Part shown: in pieces, positions 46,715-56,656 of the stretch | Layout of the letters: every line of letters starts with the position of its first letter | Position numbering within the stretch: position 1 is the first letter of the stretch | Origin: Delphinapterus leucas | Taxonomy: Eukaryota; Chordata; Mammalia; Artiodactyla; Monodontidae | NCBI RefSeq assembly: GCF_002288925.2 | Contig: NW_022098002.1 | Location: forward strand, 552,057 to 616,056 | Reading direction: 5' to 3' | DNA: 64,000 nt | Notes under the pieces: model-generated | What the model was told of the DNA's origin: nothing | Database searches by the model: none | The model's input: only the letters and a program-made list of their open reading frames with translations | Translations under genes and position numbers: made by a program

Positions 46715-47170
46715 AAGATGTAGACAATATATAAAATATAAAGAAGGAAAAAATGAAAATTACCCATGATTCCACTACCTTCTAACATTTTCTAGACTTT
46801 AATAATATTATTACATAATAAGATTATATAACAGGTCCAATGTATCATGGCACACATTTTCATCATGAGGATTTTTCCACGGTAATAAGTATCCCTTACA
46901 AAACATGATTTTTAACTATGGTGTAATATTTCACTGTATGTACAGTTTAATCGTTCCTTGTGTCAAACCATCTACCTGCTTCCTGATACTTAGCTATTAA
47001 AACGTTTCAGAAAGAAAGTACAGCCCTGATCATATTTTTGGTTGTTCTCTAGGATAAAGTCTTATATGTGAAATTCCTAGAAGGTTCTTGATACATCTTG
47101 AAAATTTGCTTTCCTAAAACCTGTACTAAATTATTCCCTAAGAGTTCTGGGATGACATTGTTTTTACTGC
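46715..47170 (-). mobile_element. Old L1M-type 3' region, antisense
   Basis: On the plus strand it reads gaaaattacccatgattcca, tttctagactttaataatat, atggcacacattttcatcat, ggtgtaatatttcactgtat, a tgtcaaaccatctacctgc segment, ttctctaggataaagtctta and gtgaaattcctagaagg, the reverse complement of a common old L1 3' region. No coding sequence remains. Confidence 0.65.
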
Positions 47171-47239
47171 ACTCGGTTCCTTCCTAGTATTAGACCAAGA
47201 AATACGAAAGCTGACAGAGCTATTTCTTTAATGTGTTTC

Positions 47240-47990
47240 TCATCTGCTCCTGTGGCTACGGCTGCTTCTGGCGGATGCGTCCAGGTCCACACCTCCTCCT
47301 GCCTTCCCTACTCTGGCCATCGACGCTCCGCGCGCCCAGTTTTCCTAACTAGGAACCTCGGAATTGTCCTTGACAACTGCGCTCCCTCGTCCCCCCACGG
47401 TGACCCCACCGACCACGCTCTGGATACTACCGTTTCCCTTGCCTGCTTCTCTGAACTCTGCCTTCCTAACTGGCTTTTCCATCACCGTCTAACCTGCCCT
47501 TCTTAGATTCCTCGGCGTACACTTGAAAAGTAGGTACAGTTATGAGATCCTCCCGTTTGATGCTCAGGAGTACGACCAGGTACTTTAATATGTCAAAGAG
47601 TCGTGTCAGCTTGCCATGACATCACGCCCCCTCACCCCTGCGCTCCAGCCACACGAGCCAAGACTGCCCTCCCCTGCCCTCTCACTTTGTCCCTCCTCTG
47701 CCTTTGCTGGAATTCCCATCCCTTTCCTCGCTGGGAAACTCAGTTCACATATCCCGTCTTCCCGCAGCTGACCTGACTCCTTCAACCGCGAAAACCCGTA
47801 ACCGAGCTTCCCGTTGGTTGTGTTTGCCGACGTGGAACGTGACTGTCTTCTCCTTGGAGCTCTTGGAGGTCAGTAACTGTGTCCCTTGTGCCAATAAGAG
47901 AGACTGGCACCTGCAGCGTGCGCTTCAGCGTCTGTTCGTTGTGTTGTTCTGTGTGCTTTGAGTATGCACAGCGCTGTCTTCACCTGGCCC
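47240..47990 (+). mobile_element. L2 LINE 3' region
   Basis: Follows L2 order: aggaacctcggaattgtcct, tgacaactgcgctccctcg, ctggatactaccgtttccct, cctaactggcttttcc, ctgcgctccagccacacg, ctgcctttgctggaattccc, then ggagctcttggaggtcagta, actgtgtcccttgtg near the end. Coding frames across it are not L2 ORF2; this is 3' sequence only. Confidence 0.6.
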
Positions 47991-48265
47991 CGTACGTGAG
48001 CCCATGTGCATTCCCTGACCATGGTTTTAAACCATGCATAAACTTTAATTTAATCCTTAGCAGTTTATTTGGATTGTCTTAAGAATCATATCAGTTCCAT
48101 TTCTGATCCACTGCTTAGAAGTGAACGTTTTAAAGGCAGAAAAATCAGAAGCTTGCAGATGCTCTGTCCAGAGGACCCCAGACTGGGAACAGCCAGGGTT
48201 GCTCATAATTCATGGTCAGTTGATTGGATATTTTGTCTTGTCCTTAAAAATGTTCAACACTTAAC

Positions 48266-48390
48266 GGGAATCCCCTGGCCGTCCAGCGGTTAGCACTTGG
48301 TGCTTTCACTGCCAGGGCCCAGGTTCGATCCCGGGTCGGGGAACCAGGACCCCACAGGCCACGCGGCGTGCCATCCCCCGACCCCCCACA
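48266..48390 (+). mobile_element. Older tRNA-derived CHR-lineage SINE
   Basis: Begins gggaatcccctggccgtcca, has gcggttagcacttggtgctt, tcactgccagggcccaggtt, cgatcccgggtcggggaacc and acgcggcgtgcc. The A tail is short and C-rich. It belongs to the older cetartiodactyl tRNA-SINE type, like 38378-38488 but with its 5' start intact. No clear target-site duplication. Confidence 0.85.
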
Positions 48391-49330
48391 AAAGCAGTTA
48401 AGTCATGAGAAACTGGAAAGACCTAGAGGTTGCAAAAGACAGCGACTTCTGGTGTAAAAATAAAGATTACAAATGGATCCAGTGAATAGTTTCCGTTACT
48501 CGTAAGATGTTATGTGGTCTTTGGAGGAGGACCATTCTGTGGTCAATTCAGCTGTTTTCCATACTTGGGTTGTGGTTTTCCTCTTGAACTTGAACTTGCT
48601 TTGCAAATGCCAACCATAGCAGCTTTTCTTTTCTTTCCTTCCCCTTTGATCACAACCCTACGTGTTCTAGGATGGATGTGCTAATATGAAAGGTTTAATG
48701 GTTCTACAACAGGAAAACCAGCCTAAAATAGTTTCCTTTGGCCAGAATTTCTCCTTCTCTTATCACCAGTTGCACCAAGGTTTCAGATGGCAGCATGTGG
48801 TTTACTGCGTGGAGCTGGGTTTCCATCAACGTTAATTCTGGTGAGCAGATCAATCTCTTCCTGGATACTAATACCCTTTTTTAGATTAATACTCTAAATG
48901 TATGAACCCGTCTTATCAGATAACTTAAACAAGCAATCTCTGTGCATTAATTGCTATTGAGGGTTAATGTTATTTTTAAAATGAAATCAATATAATCTCT
49001 ATTGCTCATTAACTGAGATGTTCTGGGCTCAATTCTGTTTTGTTTTCCAATTAAGTTCTATTATTTTTTCTTATTGGCCCTTGAAAAATAGCTGTGGGAA
49101 CAAACTTAATGGTTCTGAAAATGTCAGAGTCAACCAAACACCCTAATGGAAAACCCTATATATTTGAGTCTAAAAAGGATCCAATGTTCAATTATTAGAA
49201 ATTGCAAGGTACTTTATTATCATATATCCATCCCTTATTCTACACTTTTTAAAAAATTGAGTGACTTAATGTAAAAGTCAGATAGAGGCTTTCTCTTGGT
49301 TCATTTCATTCTCTGAATAAAATCAAAAGC
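48391..49330. other. AT-rich unique sequence, possible conserved element
   Basis: No gene. About 48840-49140 is rich in TAAT/ATTA words (gtgcattaattgctattgag, ctcattaactgagatg) and free of any repeat I know. Such composition is common in developmental enhancers, but nothing here proves it. Confidence 0.35.
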
Positions 49331-49547
49331 CTCCCAGCACTTTTTTTTTTTTTTCGCGGTACGCGGGCCTCTCACTGCTGCGGCCTCTCCCGTTGCGGAG
49401 CACAGGCTCCAGACGTGCAGGCTCAGCGGCCCAGCCACTCCGCGGCAGGTGGGATCTTCCCGGACCAGGGCACGAACCCATGTCCTCTGCATCGGCAGGC
49501 GGACTTTCAACCACTGCGCCACCAGGGAAGCCCCTCCCAGCACTTTT
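49331..49547 (-). mobile_element. CHR-type SINE, short form, antisense, with target-site duplication
   Basis: Body about 49345-49533: a T run, then cgcggtacgcgggcctctca, ctcccgttgcggagcacagg, ccggaccagggcacgaaccc, catcggcaggcggactttca, accactgcgccaccagggaa and gccc. The flank ctcccagcactttt appears at 49331-49344 and 49534-49547. About 12 bases of the usual core (catggctcacgg) are missing near 49430. Confidence 0.95.
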
Positions 49548-49689
49548 GTTCTTGCTGGTACACTTGGGGCCAGCAGAAAGGCCGGCCCTCCGCGGTGAGG
49601 AAGGGCATTTCCCAGAGGACGTCGCCGCTGGAAGCTGGCTGCCCCAAGGATCTGCTCGAGGCCCAGCCTGTGTCCCTCTCCTGTAGGCT
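49548..49689. other. Unique spacer
   Basis: No recognised feature. Confidence 0.3.
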
Positions 49690-50088
49690 CTTGGTTGGCT
49701 GAGCAATTGTCCCCAGAGACACCCTCACCCTAATCCTTAGAGCCTGAGACTTGTCACCTCACGCAGATGTGATGGAGGACTTTGAGATGGGGACATGATT
49801 CTGGATTGTCCGGGGAAGGGCCCTGAATCCTACCACAGAGAAGCAGGAGGGTCAGAGAGAGGACAGGTGACGGCAGATGTCGAGGTATCCAGGAAAGCGG
49901 GCGGCTTCCAGAAGCCGGACAGGGCACAGAGTGGACCCCAGAGCCCTTTGAAGGAGCCTGCTCCACGGCTAGATTTTAACCCGGTGAGACCCATTTCAGA
50001 GTTCTGACCTGTTAGATAATAAATGTGGGCTGTTTTAAGCCACCAAGTTTTGGTCATTTGTCACAGCAGCCCCAGAAAACTAACGCAG
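49690..50088 (+). repeat. MLT1-like LTR, divergent
   Basis: The 5' part (ggttggctgagcaattgtcc) and 3' part (aaatgtgggctgttttaagc, caccaagttttggtcatttg, tcacagcagccccagaaaac, taacgca) fit an MLT1-type LTR in the plus direction. The middle (ctcacgcagatgtgatg, ggggacatgattctggattg) is diverged. No internal retroviral sequence. Confidence 0.65.
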
Positions 50089-51964
50089 GTGGGAGGGCTC
50101 TTTAGTGTGTGACTCTGGACCATCGCTGGAGCTGGACTGGGCCTTGAGTGGCCCATTCAGTGCCTTGAAAGAGATGACTGACCCAAGAAGGTGAGAAATT
50201 TCCTTCTAAGAACGTTTTTAATAACGTGGCTCACAGTTTTGGAAACACGGGTAAAGCCCTGCCCCAGGACGTCTCTAGCTGAACATTCTAGAACCTGCCT
50301 TTTCTCAGACACCGCCCACCAGTAGCAGGTGAGGACGATGGTGTTTCAGGATCAGATTTACCTGGCCTCTTCCAGGAACACGGTTGGGACTTTCGGAGGG
50401 TGTAGGTAAGTGGAAGCGATGAGGTGTGATTTTCCGGGGATTGTTCTACTCACCATCTTTACTTTTCTTCGACTGGTAAAGTTTTGTTTTGTCTGTAAAC
50501 TAATAAAATCCAATGTTTTGGGGGCAGGTCTGCCGTTCTCCCGACACGGCACCTCGGTGTGAAGCAGAGAATTGACAGCCGTGTTTCTATTCACTCCAGA
50601 GCTTCTGGACCAGAAAGTCTTCACGGAGAGAACTTTCTGGACAATTTTATCAAAAGGATAATCCAAATATAGCAAGATTTAGCCCACACAGCCTGGTAAA
50701 GTGGTGGCTGAGGCCGGTTTTCAGCTCATGTCCCTTGGAGACACGTCATTTAGTCGCTAGAGGGAAGATCAATGTCATAAAGAGGGAGCACACTAAAACA
50801 ACAAAAACAGTGGGCCTTGGGGTGAACCCCCAGCCTCAGCCGAAAAGTCCCCCTCCGGCCACAGATGAGGCCTCGGGTCCCCAGCTGCCAGGGACAACAC
50901 TCCCCCCAGGCCCTGTCCACATGCTGAATGGATGTGATGTACTCGTGGCCCAAGTTGTCTGAGCCATGAGCCAGGAGTGTGACTTTGGACAGGTCGCCTA
51001 AACCTTGGGGGAACTCCACCAACAGGGACTCAGAGACAGCACGATTCCTACCACCTTGGGGATTCATTCAGGGATGCAGGAACAAGTCTTTACCCAGAAT
51101 CCTTCCATCTCCAGACAGGAGCTCACACAAGGTGCGTGTTTGCTGTACTTCAGGCCTTGTAGTAAACCCTTTGGTTCATTCGTTACGGCCCTGTCATGGT
51201 TCTGAGAGGAGAGGTGGGTGCGGCGTCTGGTCACACCCTGCGTAGGAGCCCCTGCCTGCAGCTCGTGGAGCAGTAGCTCAGACAAGAGATGAACCGGCCT
51301 ACAGAGCCCTACCCAGCCCCACCAGCCCCTCACCAGCCTCTCCGCAGCCTCTGCATTCACGCGCTCACCGCCATCCACAAGCTGGTCTTTCCTAAAGGAA
51401 ACCCCACAATCTTTCTCCCGGCAACCTAAGAAGAAATGGGGTGATGGCACAGCCCTGTAGTTGCCACTGCATTTAAACTGCCCCCCCGCCCTCACTTCTT
51501 TACAAGACAAGACAACTGATGGCTTTTGCTTCTGTGCTTGTTTGGGTGGAGGAATTGCACAGAAGGCTGAGGTGCTGAACGGCCAGGAACAGTGACGAAA
51601 TGCTGGAAGGGAAATCTGATGCCCTGGCGCACCTCACCCGGGGTCCTCAGCAGGTGTCAGCTTGCTTCTCCAGGTAACAGCCCCAAGAAACCAGGCCCTG
51701 CTCCCAGACATCTAAGGGCCTGGGAAATATCCCCATTGTGCTGTCCAGGCACTAACTTTAGTTTGTCTGCAATTCCCACTGACTAGACGTGGGAACGGCA
51801 TCAGGATGTACAGGACAGAGGTGCTGGGAAACTTCTGACAATAACCTGGGTGCAGACACTGCTCTGACTGCTTGTTCAGGCTGGTTTGCTTTTGTCTTGG
51901 TAAACAGTTTTACTGTGTATTTGTTTTAGTATGAAAATAACTTTTCGAACTCATTGGGTTAATT
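50089..51964. other. Unique sequence, no recognised feature
   Basis: No gene recognised. The largest frame (148 codons, minus, 51064-51510) has no domain. Confidence 0.35.
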
Positions 51965-52215
51965 AATTAATTATTATTGCTGCTGCCATTTATTGGCTGC
52001 TGGCTATGCACCAGGTGGTGTACGGGATGTGCTACACGTCTCATCTCTTTAGTCCTGCCCACCCCTCCAAGGCGTAAATGTTATTATTTCTGTTATCTGG
52101 ACTGGAAAACAGAGGCTCAGGTCCCACCGAAGCCAGAAGTTACACTATAGAGAAGTAGCAGAGGTGGGATCTGAACCCAAGCCTGTCTGTACAAAGCGAT
52201 GCTCATCCCTGGTCC
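51965..52215 (-). repeat. MIR SINE, antisense, nearly complete
   Basis: Reads attattattgctgctgccat, ttattggctgctggctatgc, accaggtggtgtacggg, acacgtctcatctctttagt, cctgcccacccctccaaggc, ttattatttctgttatctgg, gaaaacagaggctcagg, agcagaggtgggatctgaac and ccaagcctgtctg. This is a full-length antisense MIR. Confidence 0.85.
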
Positions 52216-53290
52216 CGCTGTTACCGTGCCTCTTACACACGAGCTCTGTGTTCCCTGAAATACTGGAGGTGGTGTCTTTGTGGAGCCCAAGGCAACCATT
52301 TCTTTTGCTTGCTTGCTCTTCAGAATATCAAATGTGGTCACGTGATTGATAGGATTTTTTTCTTTTAGATTCAGTGATCTCCAGAAACATAACAATTTAA
52401 AATGCATACGCGTATCCAGAGAGACCCAGGCTCTCTTTCCCCAAAGTACACACAGCCCAAGACACTTACCATCGTGTGCAGTGGGCGTCAGTGTTTCATC
52501 CCAGAGACTCTCTATGGGAAGCAGATGGGAGGGTTGAGTGAGAGCTGAGTCAGCCTCTGGCTCTAAACAGGCCGTCACCACGGAGCCGTTGCCACTGGTG
52601 AGGAGCCTGGGGACCAGATGGGGTGAAACTGCCCTTCTCTGCTCTGGCGTCGAGGAGCCCTAGATACGGCTCTTCTTACTGAAGGCCAGGGAGTAATGTC
52701 TTCACAGCTCACCATTTACTATGTAAAATACAAACGAGGGGCCCCTTGCACAGACACAGTTCCCAGGACTGTTCCATTCATGTATTACTTGCGCTCATCA
52801 CAGCCTTTAACTTTTCCCATGTGGACCCAGTGGTACATAGCTCTGCTCGAGGCTGTGTCTGACGGCCTGGATCAGAAGCATCTCACTCATGATTACAATT
52901 TTAGAAATCATGTCCCACTAAATTGTAGCTACCTTAAAGCCAGATCAAACTGAAGCTTAAAAGAATACTGCTTACAAAGCACGCTATCAGACGCTTCCTT
53001 GTATAATCCACCTGTTTTTGTGTGAAAGGCAAGTGACAATAAACATTATCTCCAACAAATTATTTCTATTATTAGAACTTTCATAGTATGTTGTATTTCT
53101 AAATATGGCCATATTCTAAAGTAGTAGTTAAATAAAAGATTTGACTATGTTGAATCATATCAATCTCCCTTAATCTACTCTTCTTGTTTTCCCAGAATAA
53201 ATTTCTTTAAAAAATGAATCAATAATTTTAAGAGTTGATGTAATTTGTATTTTTTGTCTATTTTTGAGGGCAGATTGGTTGACCTCGAGC
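52216..53290. other. Unique sequence, AT-rich toward the end
   Basis: No gene or repeat recognised. About 52980-53270 is AT-rich. Confidence 0.35.
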
Positions 53291-53515
53291 TAATTTGTCC
53301 AGTGTGGTAGCCACTCAGCTACATGTAGCAGGCGAACACCTTAAAGGTGGCTGGCCCAGGTCGAGAAGTGCTCTGAATGTAAAACACGGACCAGATTCTG
53401 AATGTAAAACATATCAATGGTTTTTAAATGGACTGTTTGCTGAAATGATAGTATTTTGGATATGTTGGGTTACACACACAATATATTATTCAAGTTAATT
53501 TTACTTCTTTCCTTT
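53291..53515. mobile_element. hAT-Charlie-type non-autonomous DNA transposon
   Basis: Contains tttgtccagtgtggtagcca, ctcagctacatgtagc, tgctctgaatgtaaaacac, aatggtttttaaatggactg, tgctgaaatgatagtatttt, ggatatgttgggttacac and an end rich in ttaattttac. Same family as 43836-44080, in reverse orientation. No transposase. Confidence 0.6.
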
Positions 53516-54734
53516 AAAAAATGCAGCAACTAGAGAAAAAGCACAGGTGCCTTACATTTGTGCTCTTGTTCTATTTCCATTAAACAGAGCTAATGCAGAG
53601 TCACCTAGAACACAGAGCCCCTTTCTGGGCTTTCAGCCATCTGAAAAAGCCAGAGTCATTCCTTTAACCCAGTTTCACTTTTAAGAATTCAGTGGAACCA
53701 TCACTTACTAAGTTGTACCATTTAATTGTAAATCGTAACCTAATGGCAAAAAGCATGTAATTCACCTTCTAAATAGGCTCTGTTTACAAGCAGGGAGTGA
53801 CTTTCTCTGGGAAGGTTTGGTTTCATAAATTTTAATTGATAGTAACCCTAATAAACTAAGGGGGATTAATTTACAATTATGGTTTATAAAGAATAAGCAG
53901 TAGAAAACTCTGTGAATGTGCCATAATATATGATGCATATAAATTAATACTACACTGTTACAACATTAAATTGCATTATTATATATCTGTCTTCACGCTT
54001 GCCTTCTTGGCTTCTGGTAAATTGGCAGAGGTTTAAAATATGAAATTAGCTTCTTAACAACCAGGCATAATTAGTTATAACACTCTTCAATCAAATCATT
54101 AAACACGCACACATGCAATGACTTGTAAGAATAATTCACTCTGGTTTTGTTGCGGGTTGGATCTCCTTGTCTCACAGTTTCCAGTTTAGCCCAGATGAGC
54201 AGGTGCCCTTCGAGATGGAGTGAGGTTCCCGCAGCCTCTCTGGTAGCCATGGAGGAGCTTGAAGACCAGCGGGATGCAAGCATGTGTCACCTGTGAGCCT
54301 ATCATTTATGTGTGATGCTCTTTTTGTTGTAACACTGCTGGTTCCTTTCCACACTTGTACACACACACAGGTCATCCCTTCGTGAGTTTCACTGTCATTC
54401 ACCCTGCTATCTGCACAAGGCTCCACCTTCTTTTCCTCCTTTAAAGACAAACGTCCAAGTTCTCCATCTTCCTTGACAACAGTATGTTGAGAAAGAAGAG
54501 GAGGGGAAAGTTAGGTCAGTTTAGTAAGCATGATCAGTTAAGAAAATGAGCATCAAGTGTAAAATACCCAGGGGTGGTTTGTTAAAAAGCAGCTTCATGA
54601 AATGACATGCTTTAATGTTTAGAAAAACAATAAATGCTCCATTAAATGGTAGCTGTCTCATTATAGACTCAAACATTATGGCAACAGATGAGGTTTATTT
54701 ACAAACTTAGTTTTTTTTCTTTTTTTGGTTCATT
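53516..54734. other. Unique sequence, AT-rich in part
   Basis: About 53690-54060 is AT-rich with TAAT words (catttaattgtaaatcgtaa, ggggattaatttacaattat) and no known repeat. No gene recognised. Confidence 0.35.
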
Positions 54735-54753
54735 AAAAAATTAATGTCCGAAG

Positions 54754-55669
54754 AGATTGGTTCAAGATGGCGGAGTAGAAGGACGTGCGCTCACTCCCTC
54801 TTGAGAGAGCACGGGAATCACAACTAACTGCTGAACAATCATCGACAGGAAGACACTGGAACTCACCAAAAAAGATACCCTACATCCAAAGACAAAGGAG
54901 GAGCCGCAATGAGATGGGAGGAGGGGCGCAATCACAATAAAATCAAATCCCGTAACTGCTGGGTGGGTGACTCACAAACTGGAGAACACTTATACCACAG
55001 AAGTCCACCCGCTGGAGTGAAGGTTCTGAGCCCCACGTCAGGCTTCCTGACCTGGGGGTCCGGCAATGGGAGGAGGAATTCCTAGAGAATCAGACTTTGA
55101 AGCCTAGTGGATTTGATGTCAGGACTTTGACAGGACTGGGGGAAACAGAGACCCCACTCTTGGAGGGCACACGCAAAGCAGTGTGTGCACCATGGCCCAG
55201 GGGAAGGAGCAGTGATCCCAGAGGAGACTGAACCAGACCTACCTGCTAGTGTTGGAGGGTCTCCTGCAGAGGTGGGGGGGGTTTGCTGTGGTTCACTGTG
55301 GGGACAAGGACACTGGCAGCAGAAGTTCTGGGAAGTACTCCTTGGCTTGAGCCCTCCCAGAGTCTGCCATTAGCTCCACCAAAGAGCTGGGTAGGCTCCA
55401 GTGCTGGGTCCAGTGTTTGGCCTCAGGCCAAACAACCAACAGGGAGGGAACCCAGCTCCACCCATCAGGAGACAAGTGGGTTAATGTTTTACTAAGCTCT
55501 GCCCACCAGAGCAACACCCAGCTCTAACCACCACCAGTCCCTCCCATCAGAAAACTTGCACAAGCTTCTTAGATAGCCTCATCCACCAGAGGGCAGACAG
55601 CAGAAGCAAGAAGAACTATAATCCTGCAGCCTGTGGAACAAAAACCACATTCACAGAAAGATAGACAAG
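54754..55669 (+). promoter_or_regulatory. L1 5' untranslated region with YY1-like site
   Basis: About 916 bases from the end of the left target-site duplication to the ORF1 ATG. It starts agattggttcaagatggcgg. The CAAGATGGCGG element is the position-defining YY1 motif in L1 promoters of other mammals; function here is inferred from that family. The 5' region of the minus-strand copy at 34974-35480 is different, so the two belong to different L1 lineages or one is 5'-truncated. Confidence 0.7.
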
Positions 55670-56598
55670 ATGAAAAGGCAGAGGGCTATGTACCAGATGA
55701 AGGAACAAGATAAAACCCCAGAAAAACAATTAAATGAAGTGGAGATAGGCAACCTTCCAGAAAAAGAATTCAGAATAATAGTAGTGAAGATGATCCAGGA
55801 CCTCAGAAAATAAATGGAGGCAAAGATCGAGAAGATGCAAGAAATGTTTAACGAAGACCTAGAAGAATTAAAGAACAAACACTTAGAAGAATTAAAGAAC
55901 AAACAAACAGAGATGAACAATACAATAACTGAAACGAAAAATATACTCGAAGGAATCAACAGCAGAATAACTGAGGCAGAAGAACAGATAAGTGACCTGC
56001 AAGACAGAATGGTGGAATTCACTGCCACAGAACAGAATAAAGAAAAAGAATGAAAAGAAATGAAGACAGCCTAAGAGACCTCTGGGACAACATTAAATGC
56101 AACAACATTCACATTATAGGGGTCCCAGAAGGAGAAGAGAGAGAGAAAGGACCCAAGAAAACATTTGAAGGGATTATAGTCGAAAACTTCCCTAACATGG
56201 GAAAGGAAATAGCCACCTCAGTTCAGGAAGTGCAGAGAGTGCCAGGCAGGATAAACTCAAGGAGAAACACACTGAGACACATAGTAATCAAACTGACAAA
56301 AATTAAAGACAAAGAAAAATTACTGAAAGCAACAAGAGAAAAATGACAAATAAAATACAAGGGAACTCCCATAAGGTTAACAGCTGATTTCTCAGCAGAA
56401 ACTCTACAAGCCAGAAGGGAGTGGCACGATATATTTAAAGTGATGAAAGGGAATAACCTACAACTAAGATTACTCTACCTGGCAAGGATCTCATTCAGAT
56501 TCAATGGAGAAATCAAAAGCTTTACAGACAAGCAAAAGGTAAGAGAATTCAGCACCACCAAACCAGGTCTACAACAAATGCTAAAGGAACTTCTCTAA
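55670..56598 (+). pseudogene. L1 ORF1 (RNA-binding chaperone), broken
   Basis: Starts MKRQRAMYQMKEQ at 55670. A stop (TAA, 55811-55813) precedes the coiled-coil segment, which reopens at 55814. The coiled coil contains a short internal duplication: ledELKNKh-like units repeated as HLEELKNKQTE. The frame stops at 56051-56053 in an ATGA overlap with the next frame (56050), which holds the RRM part (RNEDSLRDLWDN, IIGVPEGE, VENFPNMGKEI, RRNTLRHIVIKLTK). A second in-frame stop (TGA, 56344-56346) replaces the usual Gly codon; the C-terminal domain follows in the same frame (TADFSAETLQARREW) to TAA at 56596-56598. Confidence 0.9.
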
Positions 56599-56656
56599 GT
56601 GGGAAACACAAGAAGTGAAAAGGATCTACAAAAACACACCCATAACAATTAATAAA

